Of a DNA stretch of 64,000 nucleotides, positions 52,285 to 63,682 are shown in pieces (position 1 is the first letter of the stretch; each line of letters opens with the position of its first letter). Below the pieces are notes generated by a model. The model was not told the DNA's origin. It did not search any database and worked only from the letters and a program-made list of their open reading frames with translations. Made by a program: the position numbers and the translations under genes. This stretch comes from Henckelia pumila (lineage: Eukaryota; Streptophyta; Magnoliopsida; Lamiales; Gesneriaceae), in NCBI RefSeq assembly GCF_033568475.1, contig NC_133122.1, forward strand, positions 71,447,442-71,511,441, given 5' to 3'.

Positions 52285-53997
52285 TGTAAAGATCAAGAAA
52301 TTTACATGCATGCAATTTCAAAAGCAATTACACCAAGAGTTATGTAAGATTAATTATCTCAATTAATGTTGGCATTAACTCAAGAAGTTGGAAAGCCAAA
52401 GGACAAACCATGAAACTCCCATCATCAATTATCATTATGGACATGATTAAGGACTTTTATGACCATTAAGAGTGTCCTTTCACCTTCTACTAAACCTCAC
52501 CTATAAATAGAGCTCAAGGTTGAAGGAATTAGATACACCAAACCCAAGCTTTGCTCTCTCCATATCTCACAAAATTTAGTATCTATAGTGGTCGAGACTC
52601 TGCCTAATTTTCGAATCTGGAGTAGCTTGTGTTCAAAGCAAGTAGTCGAGCAAGAGTGCTGTTGAAAGTCCTGATCGAGGTGTCATCCAATTTCGAGTTA
52701 GAGTTCTGACCAAAGATTCAATATACTTCAATTTTTGTGGGAATCAGGTAAGTGGGTTTTTGTTTCTTTAAGCCATCTTTGTTTCAATTCGATGGAAATC
52801 ATTGAGTCTTGTTTCTATTGGACTCTTTTTGTTAATTTTGATTCTCTAAGCATTATTCTAAGAAACCATCAAAATCTTTGTTTGGGCTTATTCTTATTTG
52901 AAATCACCAAGTATCCGTTTCAAGTCTTGATCGTACACTGTTTGTTTTATGTCCTTTGATTCCGTATATATTTCGTTCCACATGAATCCTTTGTTATGCT
53001 TCATTTTGAAGTACCTTATGATTCGTTATGCATTCCTTTGCTAAGCCTTTGTTCAGATTCATTATGTCCTTTTCGTTCCAATTGATACCCATGTGATATG
53101 TTCGTTTGTGATGATTCTGATTTGAATAATGGCGCATTGGGAAAAGCCTGTGAGGAAAAATGCCCCAGAGGGAGCCCATGCGTGGGAAAAGGCCCCAGAG
53201 GGAGCCCAAAACCAGTAAAAGCCCATGGTCATTATGATAAGATATGAATAAATATATTTTTAAAAAAATGATGTTCCTGTTTTGAAAACTCGATCGTACA
53301 TTCCTCGTTTCATGTCCTTTGATTTCGTTTCATGTTTCTTTCTGTACGATTCCTCTGTTATGCAATGAGATCTTGAAATGCACTGTTAGGATTCAAATTA
53401 AGAAATGGTAAGGAAATTCCGAAAACATGATATGATAAGGCCCTGATGCGGTGGGTTATAATAACCGTTTAAGGCCTCGTCCCCTTAGAGGAGTAACAAT
53501 TAGGGACTGATCAGTAGCCAGGATTAACGAGATGAATAACAGTGCCATGTATAAGTTATGATTCGGTTATGATATGTCTTGATTCTTTGTTTCGTATTCT
53601 GTTTGTCTCCTGTCTTGACTCCTATTGAATTCGTATCATGTATATATATTCGATATTTGTGTGTACGATTGGCCCCCACTTGCTGAGTGTTTCCCAAAAC
53701 ACTCACTCATTTACTCTCCCTCCCCAGATAAGAATGAAGATGAGTTAGATGACAAAGAACAGATTATGTTATGGGGTTGGTGATGACAGATCAGTTCAAG
53801 TTGAAGAAATATTTTTTTTACTTTAAATTTCAATTTCGCTTCCGCATTGTCGCACTTGTGTTTTTCTATGTAAAAACAGTTATAGTTTATGAAACAGACT
53901 GGTTTTTTGGCAAGATTTGTACTATGAGGCTTGTTGTTTCAATGTTAAATTGTTAAACAACGCCGATGTCAACTAGGCCCGGTTCCGGGGCGTGACA
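52285..53997 (+). repeat. 3' LTR of the young element (1713 bp)
   Basis: About 99% identical to the 5' LTR with no indels. TATA box at 52502-52509. Confidence 0.95.
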
Positions 53998-56168
53998 GCG
54001 CATGTTATATCCAATCGCAAAATGCTCTTCACTTGACTTTTACCATTCGGATCATAAACCGATTTTCTTGGAACTTGGGGCACCTTAATCTTCAACTCAG
54101 TTGCAACCTAAACTCACTCAAGGATCTTCAGATTTGAGGCAGTATGGTTACGACATTCCGAGTGTGAATTAGTGGTTTTGGAGGGCTGTCAGGATGCATT
54201 TGTAAGCACAGGTGGACTGTTGGAGAAAATCAAGTCCTATGGCCGAGCCCTTCAGGAATGGGCTCAGAGTTGTTTTTGATCTATTCCATGGCAGATTAAA
54301 TTGAAACGGGAGAATCTTGATAATTTGCATAACCGTGGTAGATGGCCTTGTGAGATGGAACGAAAGGAGCTGGAAAAAGAGGTGGAGGAGATAAGCTCTC
54401 AGGAGGAACTATACAGGAGGAAACTTAGTAGGGTGGATTGGCTTGAATCGGGTGAAAAGAACACAAAATATTTCCATAGAACTGCCACCATGAGGCGAGC
54501 AAAGAATACAATCAGTGGACCGATCTCTCAACATCGTGATCTTGTGCATGATCCCCTAGGTATGGCAGATATTATTCTTGATTGTTTTGAAAAATTATTT
54601 ACATCAGCCGGCCCTTCCCCTGAGAATATGTTTCATGTGCTTAACTGTGTTTCTAAATTCACCAGTGCTATGAATTTGATACTTGGGGTCCGTTTACGGC
54701 TCAAGGAATAAAAAAGTCCATGTTTGATTTAAGTCCTGAAAAGGCTCCTGGACATGATGGGATGTTGACACTATTCTATCAGAAATTTTGGCATATCATC
54801 GGAGAAGATGTAACAAAATCTTTCCTTGCATTATTTAATGACGGTGCCACTTTGGATGAATGGAAAATAATCGTTATTACCCTGATCCCAAAGGTATCTA
54901 ATCCTTTGATGGTAAAAGAGTTCCGTTTGATCAGTCTCTGTAATGTGTGCTACAAAATTCTATCTCGTGCTATGACTAACAGATTGAGACCGATGATGAA
55001 ACTGCTCATTGATGAGACACGGTCTGCTTTTGTACCTGAAATACTTATCTTCGATAATATTATGCTAGGATTTGAGGCAATTCACTGGATGTGAAATCAA
55101 AATAAGGGTAAACATGGATATGTGGCATTGAAACTGGATATGAGTAAGACGTATGACCGAGTAGGGTGGAAATTCCTTGAGAGCATTATGCAAAAGATGG
55201 GGTTTTGTGAATCTTGGATTGAAAAGGTGATGCGGTGTATCTGGAGTGTCTCTTACTCCTTTAATATGAATAATCAGGTAGTAGGGGATCTCAAACCTAG
55301 TCGAGGCATTCGCCAGGGGATCCCCTTTCGTCGTACCTCTTTGCACTATGTGCCCAGGATATCTCGGCCTTGATAACCACATATTTAGCTATAGAGCTCA
55401 TCAATGGAGTCAAAATAGCCTCCACATAACCAGTACTAACTCATCTCTTCTTTGCGGATGACAACCTCATTTTTTTCAGGGCTACAGTGATTGATTGTAT
55501 TAGGGTGAAAGAATGCCTAAGCGCTTATGAAAAAGCCTCGGGCCAATTGGTGAATTTTGAGAAATCCACCTTGTCATTCAAGCCAAAAACAGTGGCAAAG
55601 GTAGTGGATAGAATAAAATCCGAGCTTACCATTCTAGTCGTTCAAGGACACGAAGTGTATCTTGGCTTGCCGACTTTCTCACTCCGTAATAAGAAAAATT
55701 CAGTTTGGAAACTTAGAAGAGAGAGTATCAAGCAGAATTAAAGGATGGGGGAGTAAATTTTTTTCCGCAGGTGGGAAAGAGGTCCTACAATCTATTCCCA
55801 CTTATGCAATGTCGTGCTTCCGTATTCCTAAAGCAACATGTGCCTCTATTGAAAGGGAGTGTGCTGATTTTTGGTGGGGTCTTGATAATGACCGGAAAAA
55901 ATGCACTAGAAGAGTTGGTATTTTTTTTGTAAGCCCAAATTTACAGGGGGTATGGGTTTCGGAGAATAAAAGTGTTTAATAAAGCTCTGCTAGCCAAACA
56001 ACTGAGAAGAATCATCCGAAACCTGACATCGTTTCTCGGGAGAATTCTCAAGGACCGATACTTTAGGCATCTGGACATCATGGATAACCCTCAGAGATAA
56101 AATCTGTTATTTCTTTTCTCGTACGCTGAATTGACTTTACTTCATTGCAATAAAGTTACAAGTTCTTG
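53998..56168 (+). pseudogene. LINE ORF2 remnant: late endonuclease, RT, connection region
   Basis: SDHKPIF-like endonuclease end near 54050, then WLESGEKNTKYFH (about 54440). RT pieces follow: PEKAPGHDGM and ITLIPKV (54720-55094), VALKLDMSKTYDRVGW and GIRQG (55122-55373), and FFADDNLIFF at about 55450. Then a thumb-like YLGLPTF and the segment KGWGSKFFSAGGKEVL (55662-55979). At least five stops or shifts occur. The zf-RVT end is missing before the 3' untranslated region and poly(A). Confidence 0.85.
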
Positions 56169-56184
56169 AAAAAAAAAAAAAAAA

Positions 56185-57480
56185 TTGAGCTGACGGGAAG
56201 GTAATTATTTTTACAGATCATTAATTATTTTTGAATTTATACTGTGTTGATATTTAAACTTTATTCCATATTTATATTATTTATGTAAATAAATTTAAAA
56301 TATTGTATTAAATAGAGTTTGTAGGTGGTTGTTTTTTTTTTAAAAAAAAAAACCATGTGAGGAGCTTTTTATATTTGGGGACTCAAAGTCGATGCTTGAA
56401 ATCTATATGATAAAGCATACTGCTGTTAAAAAAATAAAAATGTAAATAACATGGCCAAATTTATACAGTGATAATAACCACTATATCGGTTCTTAATATA
56501 CGGAGTATTTTGGAGAGCTTTTACTTATTTAAAAATGACTCTAGTAGAGATTATTTTGAAGTTAAAGTAGGCAGTGTTTGGAAATAGAAGTTGAAAGCCA
56601 ATACACGCTAAAGTTTAGTGTTTGGAAAATAATTGCTTCCAAACTTAATTTTTTAACTAAATGACAACCATACTCTTATTTGATTATTTAATATTTGATA
56701 CTCACACTATAAAAAATGAGTTTATATATTATTTTACATTATGAATTTTGTATCAAAAATATTTTATTTTTTATAAGATGAATACTTGAAAAAATATATA
56801 AGATTAATAAATATAAAAATATAAAAAATAAAAAATTTGTATAAATATACAAGATACACACAAAAATGTATGAAAATGAAATATATATATATATATATAT
56901 TTAATAAATGCGTTTAATAATAATGTAAAATTTTTTAAATTTTTTTTTAAAAAAATTCTTATAATAATAATGTAAAATTTAAAAAATATTTTAAAAAAAT
57001 AATAAAAGCATATGTAATATGATAAGTTTATTAAGAGTATATATGTCAACTTGTAATTTTATACCTTAAACAAAAAAGTAGAAGAAAAAAAAACATCAAA
57101 TTTTAGCTTGTTGTTTTTGGGTAAAAGTTGTAGAAGTTAAAATAGAATTTAACATTAACAAACACTCAAAAGCACTTTTACGAAATTAAAAGCTAAAAAA
57201 TACTTTGTAGAATCTGTACCAAACACTACTATAATCTAATTTTCATATTTTATGTTATATTTCATCTATATATATATTACAATTTAGTCGCAATTAATTA
57301 AATTAAATAAGTCGAAGGAGTATTTACGTTTTCCGATTGAACCAATGCTTGCAGCCGGTGAATCGGTGATTTGACTGCGACTTTTGAGAAATTGCTAATA
57401 TTAATGCGGTTTTCATTACATTGTTGCTGTCTTTTCTCTTTCTCCCAGTCTGTACACTCTACTAACAAACAAGGAAAAAG
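56185..57480. other. AT-rich intergenic region upstream of the F-box gene
   Basis: No gene. A possible decayed MITE spans about 56568-57228: GGCAGTGTTTGGAAATAGAAG at the left and, inverted, TAGTAGTGTTTGGTACAG at the right. Long (AT)n and poly-T runs occur at 56880-56960. A TATATATATA stretch at about 57268 could serve as promoter for the F-box gene. Confidence 0.4.
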
Positions 57481-58668
57481 ATGAAGAAAAAGCCTCCAAT
57501 TCCGACCCCATCGCTACGACCACCACCGTGTACGGGGCCGCCGACGTCCCATGACGGCGGTATGCCGGAGCTACTTATGTGGCCCACCCTCCCCGCCGAT
57601 CTGATCATCAACATCCTATTGAGGCTCCCAGTGAGATCCTTGGGTAAGTTCAAATGCGTGTCAAAGCAATGGCTTCACTTAATTACCGACTCGTACTTCA
57701 TTTCTGCGTATAGGGAAATCAGTTTGCGGAACCCACACATCGTATTACTCAGAAAGACTCCTCTTTTACGAGAAACCCATATGAAAAAGTGCACTAGGAT
57801 TGATCTTTGTTCGTTTAATCTTGATGGGTCTTGTAGGAATGATGAGTTTTCTTTGTTTCTAAACGATGATGAAAAGAACATTGAGGTGCTGCCTTCGAAG
57901 TGGGATTTTATTTGCTTTGTGAGTGAGAGTGGGTTCTATGTTTGTAATCCTAGCACTCAGGTGACGATTAAATTACCTGAGGCCAGTTGTTGTACCTCTG
58001 GTGAGGTGAATGCGGGGATGGGGTATGTGAAGGAGAGAGATGAGTATGTATTAGTGCATTTGTTCGACAGGAGCTTGGATATACATGTGGATTATGATAT
58101 TGGCTGTGAGGTTCTGAGATTGAGAGAAGGCACGGATTGCGAGTGGCAGGTAGTGGAGGCAAACTGTCCATTTGTTGTTCGGGGTTGGGGCGTGTTGGTG
58201 AAAAATGTGTTTTATTGGATGATTTGGGATGAGTATAATCAGCCAGGGGATGAGGCTATTGTTTCATTTGATCTAGAAAAGGAAGAGTTTGGAAATGTTT
58301 CTCCTCCTGACGGACGTTTTGACCCTCAGGGAGCATGGTCGCTGGTTGAATTGGGTGGAAGGTTGTGCTTGGTGGACAATGCAGCTTGTCCACTGATTGT
58401 GGATATTTGGGTGTTAAATGATTTAGACAATCATAACTGGGTTCGAGAGTATAGCGTTGATATGAATGGGTATGGCTGCGATTTGTTTAAGTCTATTATT
58501 CTATTGGACTATCGGGATGGGGAAATATTGATGGATGCAAAACAAGAGAGTCTTGATTGCTATGATGTGGAAAAAAAGCACATCAAAAGGATGGAACATC
58601 TTATTTCAGGGGAATGGACATGGCTGCGGATTTATACAGAAAGCTTCTTTTGGTTGGGAAGTAGATAG
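57481..58668 (+). CDS. F-box protein with associated (FBA-type) interaction domain, single exon, 395 aa
   Basis: F-box proteins are substrate receptors of SCF (Skp1-Cullin-F-box) ubiquitin ligases. The F-box lies at about residues 37-75 (LPADLIINILLRLPVRSLGK, then FKCVSKQWLHLITD). An F-box-associated region follows at about 150-350, including GFYVCNPSTQVTIKLPEA, VFYWMIWDE, ISFDLE-like VSFDLEKEEF and GGRLCLVDN, a pattern typical of FBA_3-type proteins. Its length (about 400 aa) fits the family. The N-terminal 27 residues are proline-rich; a second ATG at residue 28 (MPELLMWPTLPADL) would also give a complete F-box and could be the true start. The gene is intact and intronless. The target is unknown, and this family is large and fast-changing. 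Confidence 0.9.
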   Translation: MKKKPPIPTPSLRPPPCTGPPTSHDGGMPELLMWPTLPADLIINILLRLPVRSLGKFKCVSKQWLHLITDSYFISAYREISLRNPHIVLLRKTPLLRETHMKKCTRIDLCSFNLDGSCRNDEFSLFLNDDEKNIEVLPSKWDFICFVSESGFYVCNPSTQVTIKLPEASCCTSGEVNAGMGYVKERDEYVLVHLFDRSLDIHVDYDIGCEVLRLREGTDCEWQVVEANCPFVVRGWGVLVKNVFYWMIWDEYNQPGDEAIVSFDLEKEEFGNVSPPDGRFDPQGAWSLVELGGRLCLVDNAACPLIVDIWVLNDLDNHNWVREYSVDMNGYGCDLFKSIILLDYRDGEILMDAKQESLDCYDVEKKHIKRMEHLISGEWTWLRIYTESFFWLGSR

Positions 58669-59201
58669 CTTTGTGATGTTGATGCCTGTTCTGTGGAACT
58701 TCATTGATTGCCCATGGATTGTTGTTGTTTTGTGTTTTAACTGTACGGTCTGGTTGGTCTTAAGTTTTAGTTCCGAGGAATTTACAAGTTCTCGACATGC
58801 CAAACAGACAATGTGCTAAGTTTTCATGCAATTCTTTGGATTGGCTTTCCTTAGACGATCGTTTTTGTGGTCTATGGATAGCATTTAGTTGTTGCTTGAA
58901 GTGTGACTTTGAAGTGTTTAAGATATTGAAATTGATTTGTATTTACATTGAATTGGCAAAATTCTATTATGATTAATCTTTTTTCTATTATGATTAGTCT
59001 TTCACTTGCATTTCTCCTCGGTGCTGTTGTTAAAGCTCTTGACCTGCATTCATTGGCACTAAAATTACATTCTCTCTTTTAGAATTCCTGCTAATCTGTG
59101 CCAAATATTCTTTTTAGTTTATGATTACGACCAAGTTCGCAATCATAGGATCAGCTAACCAAATTGCTTGCTGCTGGTATCTCATTTGAGGAATCCTATT
59201 A
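58669..59201 (+). other. 3' flank of the F-box gene
   Basis: Probable 3' untranslated region in the first few hundred bases (T-rich, no clear AATAAA). Nothing else is recognisable. Confidence 0.35.
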
Positions 59202-59553
59202 GGTACCGTTTGGTACATGAGATAAAAGTGGATGAAAGTGGGATGAGATACAAATTTTTTCTCATCTCATTTTTCTTTCATTTTTTTGTTAACCCAATGA
59301 TATCTCATGGCCCGGTATGAGATTAGATGTAGGTTTGATGACAAATTCCTCTCCGGTATTAGTGGAGGATGAGTATCATATAAGTGACATTGTGTGAAAT
59401 TGACAATGACAATTAAGAGAATAAACACAATAATCCTACAAAATAAAAAACATACAAAACAACATATTATTCATAACTATGTCTTGCTTATCCATATCTC
59501 ATCATGTTTTTATTCATCTATCGTACATCTCATCCATGATACCAAACGGTATC
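59202..59553. mobile_element. MITE (Tourist/Harbinger-like, 352 bp)
   Basis: Ends GGTACCGTTTGGTA and (inverted) GATACCGTTTGGTA, flanked by TTA on both sides. Subterminal ATGAGATA/TATCTCAT words repeat inward. Confidence 0.75.
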
Positions 59554-59667
59554 TTAGTCTATGAAATCGAGATTACTTTGATCTCCCACCCGAGTTGTAT
59601 TTAGAACAAACATGTGCTTATTAAGAATTTATTTATCAAGGGTTACAAGAAACATACTCGAAACAAC

Positions 59668-59790
59668 ATCATGGTAGTCATTAGAATTGCTTTTAGGATG
59701 CGATTTTGAGTTTTTCGTTCACAAAAAATTTAAATTTTGTGAAGGAAGGGTTCAAAAGTACTTCTTAAAAGCAAATCCAAATACACTTAT
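59668..59790. mobile_element. Short palindromic MITE related to 22138-22253
   Basis: GAATTGCTTTTAGGATGC pairs with GTACTTCTTAAAAGCAAATCC, and the centre TTCACAAAAAATTTAAATTTTGTGAA is palindromic. The arrangement matches the ISA3 intron-17 MITE. Confidence 0.5.
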
Positions 59791-59955
59791 ATATAACAAG
59801 CTCAATTGCATCACAATTACTCTTTATGAAGGTTCTGGATTTCGTAGACTCTCGCTAATTATGCCAACATATGATATCAGATTTGGTTTGTGGAATTTCA
59901 AGATTGGTGAAGTAGATGACCAACGTGTTAAACCATAAATTGCTACGTCTCTAAT

Positions 59956-61763
59956 TCAAGCACAAATATATTTTGATGGTACGAGGCAAAGTGGAATTTT
60001 CTTGTAAAAAGTCGGCCCATTTGGGGCTTCGACATCTATGTCTTCTATCTTGAAACCCTCTGGAAACAGAGTAAACAAGATTGGCTAGTGCAAGCTCCAT
60101 AGTTGCAAGCCTAAGCCCTACCGATATCCCAGGACACCCCCTTCTTCCTGCACCAAAAGGGATGGCCTCAAAATCTTGCCTGATTTACATCGATAGAACT
60201 ATTCAAGAATCTCTCTGGCATGAATTCGTCTGTGTTTTTCCAATATTCCGAGTCTCTTCCAATAGCCCAGGCATTGATGTGGACTAGAGTTTTAGGTGGG
60301 ATCGTGTATCCTTCGACGATGCGATTCTTTCAAAGTTTCTCTAGGTAGTAGAAGTGGACCTGCTGGATACAAACTCAAGGTCTCTTTTACCACTGCTTTG
60401 AGATATGGAAGTCGAGACAAATAATCTCATTTACAAAACCTTTTTAACCAATGGTTCCTCTGATTTCGGTTTGAAGTTTCTTCATCGCATTTGGAGATTT
60501 CACGAGGGCAGTCATTCCCCATATCATTGCAGCTGCAGTTGTGCCGATTCCAGCCACAAATATATCCTAGAGATGAAGCTTAGGAAATAAAGCAATCTCT
60601 TTTTCTCGCTAAATATTTATGGTCTCACTTGTTAGATCTCGCAAAACCATTATGTAATCCCATTTGGGGAATTTCCAAAAGTAATTATTCTTTGGCATAT
60701 CGAGTTACTCGAGCTAGACTCGTACATATATATCGAGTTACTCGGCTCGAACTTCAAAAACATAAAAAAATAAAATTGAATTATTTTATTATATATGTTC
60801 CATAAAGAAAATATGTTGTGTTGATCAAACTCAAAAGCTTAGGAAATACGGTCTCAAGTACTTGTTAGATCTCGCCGAAACCATTATGGAATCACATTTG
60901 GGGAACTTTCAAACGTGACTATTCTTTGGCAACTCTGACTAACAATTAATGTAAGGTACGTAATTGTTATCAATATCTTTTGTGTTGATCAATACTTGCA
61001 ACTCTCGTGAAGTACGAAAATCCACGACTTAATTACATCGAACGAGCAGACATATATAAAATCTGTTGTGTTGATCTATATTAATATTTTTGACTTTGTG
61101 TTTATACTTTCTACCACACAAAATTTGAAAAATATCCTTTTCAATGAAAACAATTTTGACCTATATAGTCTATTATTCGAGGGGCCTAACTTTAGAAATT
61201 TGGGGGAAAAAATCGGTAACCCTGACAACAAGCCTTACAAAAGTCCTCCAAGTGAGATGCTACCTATACGAACACTACCCCCAAAGTATATTTAAAGATG
61301 AAGATTTATCAATACGTGTCATGAGGTCGCTATTTTTTTCAATGGATAAAATCTCCATGCACCCTTATATGGATCATGGTGTAGTGTCCGTAGGAGAGGC
61401 CCTAAGTCAGCTACAAGTGGTTTTTACAACTAGCGCAGGAGATAGCAATATATCAATCAATAATAATAGTAATAGTATAAATATGGTCAGCTGAGGGTTT
61501 CAAAAAATTACGAATATGGTGATGCAAATCATGAGATAGGATAACTCACATATAGCACAACCTTGATATGATCCCATGTCAGGTCAATAGAACAAATCCT
61601 CTGTTCCTTAAGTTTGATTAACAAGTCAAGAATATTGTTGGGATTCATCATTTTATCCCTATAACTTGAATCCAGATGCTCATCAATCAATCCTTGGTTG
61701 AACTCATCCATGCCTTGAAAAGCCTTATCAAGCTTGGATAACATCGCTGATAGCTTATTCTTT
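59956..61763 (-). pseudogene. Cytochrome P450 (CYP71-like) pseudogene, 5' truncated
   Basis: Exon 1 remnant (61763-61550) reads FQGMDEFNQGLIDEHLD and SIDLTWDHIKVVL, then a GTGAGT donor, the usual CYP71-clan intron position. Exon 2 (60566-59956) starts after TCTCTAG with DIFVAGIGTTAAAMIWGM (I helix; the acidic residue of the AG.D/ETT motif is Gly). It continues with LPYLKAVVKETLSLYPAGP (the ExxR-type K-helix segment) and a readable heme loop [11 protein letters not shown] (about 60125-60160), and ends IPLCLVP. Stops and shifts interrupt it at several points and the N-terminal membrane anchor region is missing. It once encoded an ER-bound monooxygenase of unknown substrate. Confidence 0.85.
60625..60930. 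repeat. Duplicated segment in the P450 intron (offset about 230 bp)
   Basis: TTGTTAGATCTCGC(C)AAACCATTATG, then CATTTGGGGAA, occurs at about 60630-60700 and 60863-60930. Confidence 0.65.
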
Positions 61764-62588
61764 TATTATTTTGTTGTACGACCTCTTTTTTTTTTAATGC
61801 TGAAAATCTTCTTTTTTTAGAGTATAAATAATTTCATTGTCTACAATCTCCATTCTCATGTTATTGTCTTCTATTACTTGTAAGTCAGTATCGTTAATGA
61901 TCAATTATATTATTAGATGTTCTCTTTTATTTTTAATTTCTTGTTGTTCGAAATCTACTGTTGCAATTATAATTTCGTTGCTAAAATTGTTTGCTTGAAT
62001 TTTTAATAATGTTTTTCATTTACAAATGCTTAACATTCCGTCTTTTATTTCAACTGTTATGTCCATTTTGAGACAAAATATGTATTTTTCTTTATTTGAT
62101 GTCTCTAAAAACTTATATTTGAAGAGTTATCGTCCTTTAGATAAAATAAATTTTATTAATAATTGGTAATAATATAATTTTTGAGAGGAAATACTATTTA
62201 ATGTCTTATTGATGAAATCGATATAATATTCAATATTGCAACTAATAAAAATATTTGCAACATTTTCATGTATGTATCTATATCATGTGTGTATGCGTTG
62301 AAGCAATATAATTTGTTTTTTTATTTGTTAATAAGTGAGATACATGAATCAAATCAAATTAAATATTAATTTTGTAATATCATATCTTATGTGTTGATTA
62401 TTTATTTTATGATTATTGATTTATGGAAAAAATATAATATAGATAATGCATTCTAAATATTAATTTAAATTATTGCGTCAAATATTTTTTTTATATTTTG
62501 GACTGTTCTTTTTTCATGATTTTTTTTCATTTACCATCTGTGTTTTCTCTATGAAAGAATATTGATTGGATCGGTTTAGGGGGGTTAC
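61764..62588. other. AT-rich non-coding stretch
   Basis: No gene, tRNA or clear element seen. It may be decayed transposon sequence that replaced the 5' part of the P450 gene. Confidence 0.4.
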
Positions 62589-63682
62589 TGTTGGACTGAT
62601 TTCGAATGTGTCACTATAGAAGTTTACCCCACTATCTTTTACAAATTGAGTTCAGTTGAGGTTGGTCAACTGAACTCTTTCTTTCTCGTGTGTTTATGTT
62701 GATTAACAAACATAGTATGTGCGGAAAATGCCAATCAACAGATTAGAACAATACTTAAATGACTGAACAATTTTGTGAGTGTGTGGGAGTGGTAGACTGA
62801 AAGTGAAATAACACACGGGTTGTTTATGGATGTTCGAAGATTTCAATCACTCCTACATCATCCCTTCTTCCTCCTCGAAAGGATTCACTCTAGAAAACTT
62901 TGACTGGTACAAGCATTTGCAAAATCCCGATTCAATACCAAGACTTACACACACAGCCTATCTCAGAACTCCTAGAAACAAGAACACAACCCTAGACTGC
63001 TTCTTATTACAACGATAGTGTTTTTACAGAACACTCAACTGATCTATTACAGAGTTTATAACTTGATAGAACTTAGCACAGATTTATCCTACACTTGATC
63101 AGAATAATCCTTTATGTGTGTGCTCAATCAGTTGACTACCACAATTCTTGAGATTCTTCTTCTTTTCTAAGATGTGTTCTTTATCAGTATTTCAAATATT
63201 CTTGATCTCAGTATTTCACGCTATATGTTGCCACCCTGTTGACTCCTTTTGATCCTGTATTTATAGGCTTTCTGTAACGGCTCTATTTCGAATTCAAATC
63301 ATTTGCCGTTGGTTTGTCTTTTCTCTAACATCTTCTGACAATACTACACTGGCTCTGCGTTAGTAGCTTTGCATCGTTAGCTTTGTACGGGAAAGCTTAT
63401 CCGCTTTTAGTTGCGGTGGTAAACTGATTTGATGAGAGAGACGCTTAACAATCGTTCAGTTTAGTGGCTCAATCTGATACTTCAGTTTATCATCAGTTAA
63501 GCACATGCCTTCATTTGATCAGTTTGGCTCTTAAAATCTCTATTTTCGTAGAAAAAATAGTTTAGCATTTTTCTTACTGAAATCGTACTTTCTCTTTGAA
63601 GACTTACATCGGTGCTTGGTCAGTTTAGTAGCAATCGGTTTAGCTCAAAATGATTGTAAACACCAAAACATGAATTCCAACA
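62589..63682 (-). repeat. 3' LTR of a minus-strand Copia element (about 1.1 kb)
   Basis: On the minus strand the LTR starts TGTTGGAATTCATG at 63682 after a polypurine tract (AAAAAGGAAGAAA). It carries a TATAAATA box at 63259-63266 and ends TCAGTCCAACA at 62589. The style fits Sirevirus-like Copia LTRs. The other LTR lies outside the window, so the borders rest on one copy. Confidence 0.6.

Larger units (their letters stand above)
48356..53997 (+). mobile_element. Young non-autonomous LTR retrotransposon with a coiled-coil ORF
   Basis: The LTRs at 48356-50068 and 52285-53997 are both exactly 1713 bp and align with a constant offset of 3929, so no indels; I count about 15 substitutions by eye. 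GCGCA flanks both sides (48351-48355 and 53998-54002). The 2216-bp interior has a primer site, a non-coding part with short repeats, one intact ORF (51600-52070) and a polypurine tract. No gag, protease, RT or integrase is present, so it must have moved using another element's enzymes. Confidence 0.95.
46628..56184 (+). mobile_element. Second L1-type LINE (+), 5' truncated, split by an LTR element
   Basis: ORF1 and ORF2 remnants run from 46628 to 48355 and resume at 53998. The element ends in a poly(A) run at 56169-56184. It starts inside ORF1, directly against the LTR end, so its 5' part is missing. Part of the ORF2 C-terminus is also deleted. No target duplication was found. Confidence 0.8.

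Noticed and set aside
48806..52959. Identical 74-codon ORF present twice, which looked like a duplicated small gene
   Set aside because: It is duplicated only because both copies lie in the two LTRs of one element; no conserved domain.
61068..61494. ORFs of 75 and 116 codons
   Set aside because: No recognisable domain, and they sit within the intron region of the P450 pseudogene on the opposite strand.
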